DNA from: Plantactinospora mayteni
Lineage (GTDB): Bacteria; Actinomycetota; Actinomycetes; Mycobacteriales; Micromonosporaceae
Direction: 5' to 3'
DNA: 64,000 nucleotides
NCBI RefSeq assembly: GCF_016862935.1
Contig: NZ_BONX01000031.1
Location: 62,001 to 126,000 of the forward strand
The notes beneath the pieces are model-generated. The model made no database searches, was not told where the DNA came from, and saw only the letters and a list, made by a program, of their open reading frames with translations. The translations under genes were made by a program, and so were the position numbers. Below, piece by piece: positions 23,376 through 31,556 of this stretch; the stretch's first letter is position 1; every line of letters begins with the position of its first letter.

Positions 23376-24793
23376 GCCGCCTCGCCCCAGTCCGCCGCTT
23401 TGCTCGTGGAATCGACCGTCGAGCAGTCGTACGGATCGGCATTGTCGCCGTCGTCTGCTACGCCGCGTGGCTTGCCATCGCCACGTTCGGACGGCCGTAC
23501 AACTTCTTCGACATGAAGATCTACCACGGCGCGGTGGTCTGGTGGGCGGGCGGACACGAGCTATACGACTTCATCGCACCCAGGACCACCCTCGGCTTCA
23601 CCTATCCACCGTTCGCCGGCCTGGTCATGTTGCCGATGGCGGCCATCCCGCTCGGCCTCGCCGGCTGGCTCAACATCGTCGCCAGCGTCGCGACCCTGGC
23701 GATCGTGCTCGCCGCGCTACTCAAGCCGATCACCGACCGGCTCGGCTGGTCGCTCTGGTTCACCCTGGGCCTCGCCGTACCGATGGCGGTCGCCCTCGAG
23801 CCGGCCCGGGAGACGCTCGGCTACGGCCAGGTCAACCTGCTGCTCTTCGGTCTCGTCATGGCCGACCTGGTGGCGCTGCGCTGGCGGGCCCGGCGCGGCA
23901 GCCGGATCACCGCCGGTGACGGGCCGCTGCGCCGGCTCTTCTTCAGCGGCGCCTGGGCCGGAGTCGGGATCGGCCTGGCCACCTCGATCAAGCTCACTCC
24001 GGCGCTCTTCGTCGTCTACCTGCTGATCACCCGGCAGTGGCGGGCCGCGATGACCGCGGTGGGCACCGGCATCGCCGTCACCGTCGGCACCTTCGCGATC
24101 GCCGGTCGCGAGTCGACCACCTACTTCATGTCGGTGCTCTGGCAGACCGAGCGGGTCGGCGCGGCCGACATGACGCCGAACCAGTCGCTGGCCGGGGTGC
24201 TCGCCCGACTGTACGACTCGATCGAGACCCCCACCCTGCTCTGGCTCGCGTTCGCGATGCTGCTGCTGGCGCTCGGGCTCTCCCGCGCCTCGCACTCGCA
24301 CGCCGACGGCGACGAGCTGACCGCCTTCACCCTGGTCGGGCTCACCACCAGCGTGATCAGTCCGATCTCCTGGTCGCACCACCTGGTCTGGGTGATCCCG
24401 GCGATCGTGATCCTCGCCGACGCCGCGAGTCGACGCCGGGCGGCCAGCCGGGGGCCGGGGCCACGCGGTCCACTCTCGACGGCCGGCGCCGGCCCGATCG
24501 GGACGAGCGGGCTGCGCACGCCGATCTGGTTCCCCACCCTGACCGGTCTGCGGCACGGCGTAGCGGCGGTCGGGCTCTACCTGCTCTTCCTGATCTCACC
24601 GATCTGGCCGTACGAGCACCAGTTGCCGGAGGTGTCGCACTACCAGGACGGCTTCTTCGGCGCCCTGATGGAGAACTCCCTGGCCCTGGCGATCATCCTG
24701 CTGGTCGCCGCACTTCCGTGGCGGCCCGGTGCGGAGCCGGCGTTCTACGTCGAACACACCCGGTTCGACCGCCGGCTCGCCAGCCAGCGCTGA
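23348..24793 (+). CDS. GT87-type (DUF2029) polyprenol-dependent mannosyltransferase
   Basis: A protein of 481 residues and about 10-12 membrane helices, of the GT-C type. FFDMKIYHGAVVWWAGG after helix 1 carries the DxxxY segment used as a catalytic/acceptor loop in this family. STSIKLTPALFVVYLL and SVISPISWSHHLVWVIPAI are the hallmark segments of actinobacterial alpha-mannosyltransferases (PimE/MptC-like) that use polyprenyl-phosphate-mannose outside the membrane. Acceptor unknown, likely a phosphatidylinositol mannoside, lipomannan or glycoprotein. ATG 23348 is the start. It is convergent with moaE. Confidence 0.85.
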   Translation: MPATVERRLGRLAPVRRFARGIDRRAVVRIGIVAVVCYAAWLAIATFGRPYNFFDMKIYHGAVVWWAGGHELYDFIAPRTTLGFTYPPFAGLVMLPMAAIPLGLAGWLNIVASVATLAIVLAALLKPITDRLGWSLWFTLGLAVPMAVALEPARETLGYGQVNLLLFGLVMADLVALRWRARRGSRITAGDGPLRRLFFSGAWAGVGIGLATSIKLTPALFVVYLLITRQWRAAMTAVGTGIAVTVGTFAIAGRESTTYFMSVLWQTERVGAADMTPNQSLAGVLARLYDSIETPTLLWLAFAMLLLALGLSRASHSHADGDELTAFTLVGLTTSVISPISWSHHLVWVIPAIVILADAASRRRAASRGPGPRGPLSTAGAGPIGTSGLRTPIWFPTLTGLRHGVAAVGLYLLFLISPIWPYEHQLPEVSHYQDGFFGALMENSLALAIILLVAALPWRPGAEPAFYVEHTRFDRRLASQR

Positions 24794-24873
24794 CGGAGCG
24801 GTCCGTCGGTCGTCCGAGTGACGGCCGGCGGGCCGCCACGGCGTTCTCGCGCCGCAACCGCCCCCGCCCCCGG

Positions 24874-25389
24874 TCAGGGGCAGTTCACCCACTCCTCGGT
24901 ACCGTCGGCGAAGAGCTGCCGCTTCCACACCGGTAGCCGGGCCTTGACCTCGTCGACCAGTCGCGCGCAGGCCGCGAAGGCCGCCGCCCGGTGCGCGGTA
25001 CTCACCGCCGCCACCAGGGCCACGTCGCCGATCTCCAGCGGGCCGAGCCGGTGCGAGACCGCCACCGCGTGTACGTCCGGATCGGCCGCGATCTCGGCGG
25101 CCACCTCCCGGAGCACCTCGGCCGCGCTCGGGTGGCCCTCGTATTCCAGCCGGAGCACCGAGCGACCGTGGTCGTGGTCGCGTACGACGCCCTGGAAGGA
25201 GACCACCGCACCGGCGGCGGCGTCGGCGACCACGGACTCGTGGAAGGCCACGTCCAGCGGGGCGGTGCCGACCGCGGTGTGCAGCCGGCCGGTGGGCGGC
25301 ACGACTCCGCCGTCGACGGGCGACACAGTTCCGCTGTCCACGGCCGGCACGACTCCGCTGTCCACGGCCGGCTCGCTGCGTACGCTCAT
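24874..25389 (-). CDS. moaE: Molybdopterin synthase large subunit MoaE
   Basis: A protein of 171 residues. The MoaE core (about residue 40-170) has GAVVSFQGVVRDHDHGRSV, LEYEGHPSAAEV, VAVSHRLGPLEIGDVAL, STAHRAAAFAACARLVDEVKARLPVWKRQ (catalytic Lys/Arg region). MoaE with MoaD converts precursor Z to molybdopterin. The first about 30 residues are an extra VDSG/VVPP repeat leader encoded by three 24-bp units. ATG 25389 has GGAG 7 nt upstream and lies 1 nt after the moeA stop, so the two are translationally linked. It is the last gene of a moaC-mogA-moeA-moaE cluster. Confidence 0.93.
   Translation of the reverse strand: MSVRSEPAVDSGVVPAVDSGTVSPVDGGVVPPTGRLHTAVGTAPLDVAFHESVVADAAAGAVVSFQGVVRDHDHGRSVLRLEYEGHPSAAEVLREVAAEIAADPDVHAVAVSHRLGPLEIGDVALVAAVSTAHRAAAFAACARLVDEVKARLPVWKRQLFADGTEEWVNCP
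25298..25369. repeat. 24-bp tandem repeat in the moaE N-terminus
   Basis: Three 24-bp copies (25298-25321, 25322-25345, 25346-25369) encode an AVDSGVVP-type octapeptide. The same period occurs in the EamA gene at 17901-17972 though the sequence differs. Confidence 0.8.
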
Positions 25390-25390
25390 C

Positions 25391-26659
25391 TCACACTCCT
25401 CGCTGGGGGCGCTCGCCGGGCAGCAACGGCAGCGGTACGACCGGCACCCGGTCCCCCGGCTCGCCCTTGCCGCCCGGGGCGATCACGGCGAACCCAGCCG
25501 CCCCGGCGAGCCCGCGCAGCATCGCCGAGCCGACGTGCCGGACCGGGGTGGCGGTGTTGTCGGCGGGGTCGACCCGGACCAGCGCCAGATGGGTGTAGTC
25601 GCCCCGCCCGGCCACCGGCTCGGCGAGCGTCACCCGGGGCAGCTCCGGCATCACCCGGCCGCGCAGCCCGGCCAGCAGCGGGGCGACCAGCGAGACGATC
25701 GCGACGATCGCCGACTGTGGATTACCCGGCAGCCCGGCGACGAACCGGACCCGGCCGTCCGGCCCGGTCACCCGGGCGAGCAGCATCGGAAAGCCCGGGC
25801 GTACGGCCACGGTGTTGACGACGTATTCGGCGCCCAACTCGCGCAGCGCCGGGTGCAGGTGGTCGACCGGTCCGTGCATGGTGCCGCCGGTGGTGCAGAC
25901 CAGGTCGGCGGTGCCGAGCCCCTGGCGGAGCGCCTCGACGTGCGCCTCCAGGGTGTCGGCCACCGGCCCGACCACGTCGGCGGCGCTGATGGTGCAGCCG
26001 TACCGGCGCAGCCAGGCGGGGACGGCCGGGCCGAGCGAGTCGCGTACCCGGCCGGCGCCGGGACGGCCGGCGGTGAGCAGCTCGTCACCGAAGATGATCA
26101 GAGCGGCCCGGGGCGCCCGCTGGACCCGTAGGGCGTCATAGCCGCAGGACGCGGCCAGCCCGAGCACACCGGGGTCGACCGGGGTACCGGCCGGCAACAG
26201 TTCCTCACCGGCCCGCGCCTCCTCGCCCGGGGCACGCCACTCCGGCGCCGCCCGCAGCGTGCCGGCGACCAACCCGTCGGCGGTACGCGTCGACTCCTCC
26301 ACCCGGAGCACCCCGGCCGCACCCTCCGGCAGCATGGCGCCGGTGGCGATCTCGACGGCGGTGCCGTCCCCGGTGAGCGGCGGTGGCGTGCTCCCGGCGA
26401 GGACCCGGCCGACGATCCGCCACGGCCCGGCGCCGCGTACGGCCCAGCCGTCCACGCTCGACGTCGGAAAGGCGGGCAGGTCGGTGAGGGTGGTCAACGG
26501 CTCGGCCAGGGTCTGGCCGTCCGCCTCGGAGACCGGTAGCTCGACGGGCTCGGGTGCGGCGGCCACGCCGGCCTCGTAGACCCGGGACCGGGCCTGCACC
26601 CAGCCCAGCGTCGGCGGTACGGTCGACGAATCGGTCGCCACGACGGTCTCGGTGCTCAC
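25391..26659 (-). CDS. moeA: Molybdopterin molybdotransferase MoeA
   Basis: A protein of 422 residues, typical for MoeA (gephyrin E-domain). Domain III has DLPAFPTSSVDGWAVRG; the MPT-binding domain has LVCTTGGTMHGPVDHLH and GLPGNPQSAIVAIVSL; a C-terminal beta barrel follows (about residue 330 on). MoeA inserts molybdate into molybdopterin-AMP made by MogA. GTG 26659 is the start; GTGAGCACCGAG encodes VSTE. It is preceded by mogA on the same strand with a 133-bp gap holding no gene. Confidence 0.92.
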   Translation of the reverse strand: MSTETVVATDSSTVPPTLGWVQARSRVYEAGVAAAPEPVELPVSEADGQTLAEPLTTLTDLPAFPTSSVDGWAVRGAGPWRIVGRVLAGSTPPPLTGDGTAVEIATGAMLPEGAAGVLRVEESTRTADGLVAGTLRAAPEWRAPGEEARAGEELLPAGTPVDPGVLGLAASCGYDALRVQRAPRAALIIFGDELLTAGRPGAGRVRDSLGPAVPAWLRRYGCTISAADVVGPVADTLEAHVEALRQGLGTADLVCTTGGTMHGPVDHLHPALRELGAEYVVNTVAVRPGFPMLLARVTGPDGRVRFVAGLPGNPQSAIVAIVSLVAPLLAGLRGRVMPELPRVTLAEPVAGRGDYTHLALVRVDPADNTATPVRHVGSAMLRGLAGAAGFAVIAPGGKGEPGDRVPVVPLPLLPGERPQRGV

Positions 26660-26792
26660 GTCGACCCACCCGCCGCGCGTCCGGCCCGCTGCTGCACGCT
26701 CCTCACGTTCACCATACGAGCCTATCGTCGCGACCCGACGCTCCGCCGTGCAGTTCAGCCGGTACGCGTCCCTCGCCGCTCAGTCGGTGCGC
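26660..26792 (-). promoter_or_regulatory. Probable moeA promoter region
   Basis: A 133-bp gap between mogA and moeA. On the minus strand it contains CGATAGGCTCGTATGGTGAACG, with possible -10 elements TAGGCT or TATGGT. A separate moeA-moaE promoter is plausible but not proven. Confidence 0.35.
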
Positions 26793-27275
26793 TCAGTCGG
26801 TGCGCGGGTGGTCGCCACCGCGGAGCTGGTCGACCGCGTGCCCCAGGATCGGCCCGAGTACGGCGAGTCCGTCCCTGGCGCCGCCGGTGGAGCCGGGCAG
26901 ATTGACCACCAGCATCCGGCCGAGTACGCCGGCCAGGCCACGGGAGAGCGCCGCCGTCGGCACCTTGTCCCGGCTGTGCGCCCGGATCGCCTCGGCGATG
27001 CCCGGGATCTCGTAGTCGAGCAGTGCCCGGGTCACCTCGGGAGTCCGGTCGGTCGGGTTGATGCCCGTACCGCCGCTGGTCAGTACCACGTCGACGCCCT
27101 CGGCCGCCGCGCGGCGCAGCTCGGCGCCGACCGGGTCGCCGTCGGGTACCACCACCGGCTCGTCGACCTGGCAGCCGAGCTTCGTCAGGCCCTCGACCAG
27201 CAGCGGGCCACTGGTGTCGGCGTAGACGCCGGTGGCCGCCCGGTTGGAGGCGACCACCACCCTCGCCCGGATCAC
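26793..27275 (-). CDS. mogA: Molybdopterin adenylyltransferase MogA/MoaB
   Basis: A protein of 160 residues with the MoCF fold: VVVASNRAATGVYADTSGPLL, then VLTSGGTGINPTDRTPEVT (MPT-binding GTG loop), LSRGLAGVLGRMLVVNLPGSTGGARDGL. It adenylates molybdopterin before molybdate insertion by MoeA. GTG 27275 overlaps the moaC stop in a GTGA pattern, so the two genes are coupled. Whether the protein is MogA or the MoaB form cannot be told from the sequence. Confidence 0.9.
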   Translation of the reverse strand: MIRARVVVASNRAATGVYADTSGPLLVEGLTKLGCQVDEPVVVPDGDPVGAELRRAAAEGVDVVLTSGGTGINPTDRTPEVTRALLDYEIPGIAEAIRAHSRDKVPTAALSRGLAGVLGRMLVVNLPGSTGGARDGLAVLGPILGHAVDQLRGGDHPRTD

Positions 27276-27787
27276 GGCCGGTCCGCCGGTCGGGTCCAGT
27301 CGCCGGTCTTGCCGCCTTCCTTGCGCAGCACGCGTACCCCCTCGATCGAGGCCGCCGGGTCGACGGCCTTGACCATGTCGATCAGCGCGAGCCCGGCGGT
27401 GGCCACGGCGGTCAGCGCCTCCATCTCGACGCCGGTCCGGTCGGCGGTCCGGACCGTCGCGGTGATCTCGACGGTGTCGTCGCCGGGCGCCAGGTCGACG
27501 GTCACCCCGTGCAGGGCGATCGGATGGCAGAGCGGAATCAGGTCCGGGGTGCGTTTCGCGCCCATGATGCCGGCGATCCGGCCGACGGCCAGGGCGTCGC
27601 CCTTGGGCAGCCCGTCCCGGCGCAACAACTCGACCACCTCGGCCGTGGTACGCAGCCGGCCGGCGGCGACGGCCCGGCGCACCGAGACCGGCTTGGCGGA
27701 GACGTCGACCATCCGGGCCGCCCCGGCAGAGTCGACGTGGGTGAGGTGCGCGGGGTCGGCGCGCGTATCAGGTGCGGGGTCGGTCAC
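27272..27787 (-). CDS. moaC: Cyclic pyranopterin monophosphate synthase MoaC
   Basis: A protein of 171 residues. MoaC motifs are all present: LTHVDSAGAARMVDVSAKPVSVRRAVA, KGDALAVGRIAGIMGAKRTPDLIPLCHPIAL, GVEMEALTAVATAGLALIDMVKAVD, and VRVLRKEGGKTGDW (conserved catalytic Lys pair). It converts MoaA's product to precursor Z. GTG 27787 is chosen because a -10-like TAGGCT lies exactly 7 nt before it, implying a leaderless mRNA. The order moaC-mogA-moeA-moaE forms the cofactor cluster, while moaA/moaD are at 10 kb. Confidence 0.94.
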   Translation of the reverse strand: MTDPAPDTRADPAHLTHVDSAGAARMVDVSAKPVSVRRAVAAGRLRTTAEVVELLRRDGLPKGDALAVGRIAGIMGAKRTPDLIPLCHPIALHGVTVDLAPGDDTVEITATVRTADRTGVEMEALTAVATAGLALIDMVKAVDPAASIEGVRVLRKEGGKTGDWTRPADRP

Positions 27788-27794
27788 CTCCGCG

Positions 27795-27800
27795 AGCCTA
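27795..27800 (-). promoter_or_regulatory. -10 element of a leaderless moaC promoter
   Basis: TAGGCT on the minus strand, 7 nt upstream of the moaC GTG. Spacing identical to that at nfo (46037-46042) and the AAA ATPase gene. Confidence 0.55.
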
Positions 27801-27995
27801 GCGGGCAGTGCACCGGGGCGCGGTGAAGGGCGCCCGCACCGGCGGTACGCACGCAGACATGCCGGCGAGGAACCAGCCCGAAACGCGTCTCCCCGCCGAC
27901 GTAGCCGCGAGCCGGAGTGGCCGGTACGACGGTCTGCGCGATCCCCATCCGCCGGGACACCGGCCGTGGCACGCCAGACCATCAGCCGGGCACGG

Positions 27996-28640
27996 TCACC
28001 CGCGCCCCACGCGGACGGCAGCCCGGGGCAGGGCCGACGAAAGGCCGCCAGGTCGGGGGAGCAGGTAGGTCAACAGCCCCACGGAGAAAACGCAACCGAC
28101 CCCGACCAGTTGCCCGACGGTCGCATGCTCTTGCATGACCACCGCCCACCAGTAGTAGCGCGGTTCGCCGGACGGGTAGCCGAACACCATGCACACGACG
28201 GTGTACGCCACGACGGGGAGCCAGATCAGGTGCGCCCGCCCGAACCGGATCATCGCCAGCCCCACGGCCAGGTAGAGCAGGGCGTTCCGGGTCACCGCCG
28301 ACCACTGCGCGTCCGCGCCGGCGAACTGGCCGAGGTTCGCGGCCAGGATCGCGAGCCCCGCCCAGCCGACCGCCCACGTCAGGCGGGCCGCCACCGCCCG
28401 GGGCGGATCGGGCAGCGGGAGCTGGGCGGCGTTGACGCAGCCAATCGCGGCGCCGACTGCGGCGATCGCTGGCAGCAGCAGCATCACCGACACCGGGGTG
28501 AGCAGCCGGATCAGCCCGAAATCCTCGATCGTCGTACGGGCGAAGAAGATCGAGGCCGATGCCACGAGGACCGTAACCCCCGACGCGGGTCGGGTGCGGT
28601 GCACCGCCGCCCAGGCCCGTACCGCCAGCCAACTGCTCAC
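27996..28640 (-). CDS. Integral membrane protein of ABC transporter operon
   Basis: A protein of 214 residues with six hydrophobic segments and no soluble domain of note. I do not recognise the family. It is the third gene of an operon: its GTG 28640 overlaps the preceding permease stop (GTGA). By position it is likely a second membrane subunit of the ATP-binding-cassette system encoded upstream, matching the ATPase-permease-membrane-protein layout of small ABC export systems. It ends at 27996, leaving 208 bp without a gene before moaC. Confidence 0.65.
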   Translation of the reverse strand: MSSWLAVRAWAAVHRTRPASGVTVLVASASIFFARTTIEDFGLIRLLTPVSVMLLLPAIAAVGAAIGCVNAAQLPLPDPPRAVAARLTWAVGWAGLAILAANLGQFAGADAQWSAVTRNALLYLAVGLAMIRFGRAHLIWLPVVAYTVVCMVFGYPSGEPRYYWWAVVMQEHATVGQLVGVGCVFSVGLLTYLLPRPGGLSSALPRAAVRVGRG

Positions 28641-29893
28641 GTCAACGGCACCACCTCACACCGTTCAAACGCCGCCAAGGCGGTCCGCACCTCCTCGGGG
28701 CTGAGGATCCGGTGCTCGACGGGGACGTAGTCGAGTTTGTCACCCGCGATGTGCAGCCAGGTATCGAGCAGGGAGAAGAAGACCTCCCAGAAGCCTTCGG
28801 GCGTGAGTCCCCCGGTCATCCACTCGCAGTGTCCGGGCTCGATGAGGAAATAGGCCGCATCCTCGATCGAGTACCGCCCCTTTTCGTAGATATCGGCCGG
28901 CAACCACAACGACCTGACACCCCCGCCGCTCGCTCGATAGCTCTGGCTCTGCTCCACGATCCGCTCCGGGACGTACGCCGGATACCCGCTGCGTAACGCG
29001 GCCTGGGTGAGGGTGCGGATGCGGGAGTTGACAAGGTCGGCGTATCGGCGGTGCTCGTCGTACATGCAGACCTGCGGCCCGGTGCCCTCGCAGAGCGTGG
29101 GCGGCTGTGCGTCAGCCAGTTTCCGGTTCGCCGGCAGCACTGTCGGCGCTACCGCGATCATTACCACCGCCACCGCTGCGGCGGTTGCGCCGACTCCGGT
29201 CGGCCGACGCCATCCGGAGCGCATCGTCACAGGCACGACCAGGAACAGCAGCGCCGTTGCCAGCAGTACGACCGCCTGACCGCTGAGGTAGTCGGGGTTG
29301 TAGACCCGGCCGAGCTGGGTCACAGTGGCACCACCCAGAGCCAGCAACCGGAACCTCGGCTCGGCGTCGAAGGCATTACTGACCACGTAGTTCAGTACGT
29401 AGCCGGCGCCGGCACCGGCGATTCCCGCGAGGAGCGGGGTGGAGAAGCGCCCGATCGCCGAGCCGATCGCGGTGAACCACAGAATCGCGGCGCACTGCAC
29501 CAACGCGGCTCCGACCAGCGCCATCCAACCGGTACTGGGCCGCCATACCTCCCCTATCAGGATGCCGATGACGATCACCAGCAGGTGCAGGGCGATCAGC
29601 GGACCCGCACACCAGAGAGCGGTCCGCAGGTAAACCCGCTCCGGCCGCGGAACCGAGACCACCAGATGGATGTTGCCGGGGCGGGACAACCGCGCGGCGT
29701 CCACGGCCGCCGCGCCGGCTGCGAGTGGCCCGAGAAGAAACAGCGAGATAGCGAACCAGTCAACCGTCCACAGGCCCTCGCCCCGCCAGGGCACGCCCCG
29801 CATGAGAAAGATGGCCACCTCAAGACCAATCGCCGGAAGCAGCAACCACGGCCCGACGAGCGTACGCAGGGCGTACCTCACGTTGGCTGTCAT
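28637..29893 (-). CDS. ABC transporter permease-like protein with extracytoplasmic domain
   Basis: A protein of 418 residues. Residues 1-270 hold about seven hydrophobic segments. Residues about 270-415 are soluble and begin with a Cys pair (LCEGTGPQVCMYDEH), resembling the C-terminal domain of DUF7224-type ABC-2 membrane subunits. An ATG/TGA overlap with the upstream ATPase gene (29890-29893) shows coupling. Function unknown; likely exports or senses a peptide or cell-envelope compound. The C-terminal domain would be outside the cell if helix count is odd. Confidence 0.68.
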   Translation of the reverse strand: MTANVRYALRTLVGPWLLLPAIGLEVAIFLMRGVPWRGEGLWTVDWFAISLFLLGPLAAGAAAVDAARLSRPGNIHLVVSVPRPERVYLRTALWCAGPLIALHLLVIVIGILIGEVWRPSTGWMALVGAALVQCAAILWFTAIGSAIGRFSTPLLAGIAGAGAGYVLNYVVSNAFDAEPRFRLLALGGATVTQLGRVYNPDYLSGQAVVLLATALLFLVVPVTMRSGWRRPTGVGATAAAVAVVMIAVAPTVLPANRKLADAQPPTLCEGTGPQVCMYDEHRRYADLVNSRIRTLTQAALRSGYPAYVPERIVEQSQSYRASGGGVRSLWLPADIYEKGRYSIEDAAYFLIEPGHCEWMTGGLTPEGFWEVFFSLLDTWLHIAGDKLDYVPVEHRILSPEEVRTALAAFERCEVVPLT

Positions 29894-30612
29894 TCCGAGT
29901 CCCCCATCAGGCCCGCGATCGCCCGTTCCAGGTCGGTGTCGCCCGCGGCGTCCGGCTCGGCCAACCGCTCCAACCCGGGTACGTCGCCGTCGTACACCAC
30001 GGCACCCTCGTTGAGCACGATCACCCGGTCGGCCAGCCCACGTACGTCCTCCACCAGATGTGTCGCGACAAGGACGATCCTGTTCTGACTGACCTGGCCG
30101 ACGGTCTGACGCAGCCCGATCCGCTGCTTCGGGTCGAGGCCGACGGTCGGTTCGTCCAGCAGCACGAGCGCCGGACCGTGCACGAGGGCGTGCCCGATGC
30201 CGAGCCTGCGACGCATGCCGCCGGACAATTCACGTATCCGGCTGGACCGGCGATCACTGAGCCCGACCTGGTCGAGCACGAGTTCCACCGCCTCGGATCG
30301 GCGCTGCCGGGGGATCCGTTGCAGCCATGCCACGTAGTGCAGGAACTCCTCGCAGGTCGCAGAGCCGGGTAACTGCGGCTCCTGCGGCAGGTATCCCAGT
30401 CCCTGCCCAGCATCGTCGGTCTCCAGCCTGACCGACCCCGATGTCGGCCGATCCACGCCGGCCGCCAGCCGGAACAGCGTCGACTTTCCGGCTCCGTTGG
30501 GACCGACCAGGCAGGTCACGCCCTCGGTCACGGTCAGGGAGATCGGGCCGAGCGTGAACGCCCGCCGGTAGGTCTTGCACATGTCGGCAAGGACCAGACG
30601 AGTAGCACCCAT
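29890..30612 (-). CDS. ABC transporter ATP-binding protein
   Basis: A protein of 240 residues with a complete ABC ATPase: GPNGAGKSTL (Walker A, about residue 38-47), a Q-loop YLPQEP, the signature LSGGMRRRLGIGHAL (about 129-143), VLLDEPTVGLDP (Walker B and D-loop), and H-loop VATHLVEDV. The LSGGMRRR signature and DEPTVGLDP are typical of CcmA-like export ATPases. First gene of a three-gene operon. Start ATG 30612; the ribosome site GGAGA sits inside an imperfect palindrome (30610-30632). Confidence 0.92.
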   Translation of the reverse strand: MGATRLVLADMCKTYRRAFTLGPISLTVTEGVTCLVGPNGAGKSTLFRLAAGVDRPTSGSVRLETDDAGQGLGYLPQEPQLPGSATCEEFLHYVAWLQRIPRQRRSEAVELVLDQVGLSDRRSSRIRELSGGMRRRLGIGHALVHGPALVLLDEPTVGLDPKQRIGLRQTVGQVSQNRIVLVATHLVEDVRGLADRVIVLNEGAVVYDGDVPGLERLAEPDAAGDTDLERAIAGLMGDSE

Positions 30613-30632
30613 GTGGAGAGTCTCCAGACATG
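30610..30632. promoter_or_regulatory. Imperfect palindrome over the ABC operon start
   Basis: CATGT-GGAGA-G-TCTCC-AG-ACATG: the inner arms GGAGA/TCTCC and outer arms CATGT/ACATG match. On the minus strand it carries the ribosome site and the ATG. It could be a repressor site, though no regulator gene is adjacent. Confidence 0.4.
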
Positions 30633-30762
30633 TTCACGTCAGCGCCGACTGCCGCGCCGCAGGGGGCGACGACGGCCGATCGGCGCCGACAGGCCACGGA
30701 GGAGGGCAGGAGCAGACCGCAGGTTCGCAGACCGTACAGCCTGGCCCGTGCCGTCGAACCGA

Positions 30763-30849
30763 CTAGTAGATGGTGCTGGCGGTGCCGAGCGGCACCGGCA
30801 CCCCGCCGGTGAGTACCTGCATCGGCCCCAGAAGCCGAACCTCGATCAT
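30763..30849 (-). pseudogene. SARP/BTAD-type regulator N-terminal remnant
   Basis: ATG 30849 opens 28 codons reading MIEVRLLGPMQVLTGG...VPLGTAS and then a stop (TAG 30763-30765). The opening matches the N-terminus of SARP family regulators (LLGPxxV...G...xPLG). No helix-turn-helix or BTAD domain follows in any frame. It looks like a truncated gene, lying directly upstream of the ABC operon on the same strand. Confidence 0.5.
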
Positions 30850-31556
30850 CTACGACCCCAAGATGTACAAAAAGGACGAGTTGAGCAGGTCACCCCTCGC
30901 AGTGTATCGACGGACGCAGGGATACATTCACCGACGTCATTCGGAACCACGCTGGTCGAGCTGCACATGGTTCGTCGGTAATGACGCAATTTTCCGAGAT
31001 CACCGATGCGTCGCAGCAACCGAAAACCCAGGGTCAGCAGGTCGACACGAAGCGAGTTCTACCAGGTCATCCGATGGATTAAGGCACCCAGTACACCAAG
31101 ACTGGCCCTGATCGAGTCGGCGGAACTCCTTCAGCCAATCGCAGCACAGTCATATCCGGAGGCGGTCTGCCGATCGCGGCCCAGAGCAATGCAACCAGGC
31201 CCGGCACCAGCGCCGGGAGCACCAGGCCATCGGCCCTGAACCGCAGGCAAGCATGTCGATCATCGCCACTCAGTTTCCATACATGGACAGAACGTAGCGA
31301 ATGTGTCGACCCTTGGCTAATAGTGAGCATAGCGACATTTTTTGTCTCTATCTGCACCACTCTCCGCTTAAGCTCCTTCCATCAAGCAAACGGGATTGGC
31401 AGCAACGGATTACCGGAGGCCGGTAGCCCAGAAGCAGCCACGGGCTGAATGGAGAGCGATCATGCGCGGGCACAGCTGGGAGTGACACAGGTGTCGCCGG
31501 AAGGCGACTCACCGTAGTCTGGCGAGACGCACCCTCCGCATACCCTGGGAACGGTT
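30850..31556. other. Gene-poor, lower-GC stretch, probably decayed
   Basis: About 700 bp with visibly lower GC than the flanks and no convincing gene. Only short, unrelated frames exist; the longest (31079-31360, minus strand) has one hydrophobic patch and no recognisable family. It includes a T6 run (31335-31340). Read with the SARP remnant next to it, this looks like a region of gene loss or past insertion. Confidence 0.5.

Noticed and set aside
31079-31360. Minus-strand 93-codon gene in the decayed region
   Set aside because: No ribosome site, no family and only one hydrophobic patch in atypical composition.
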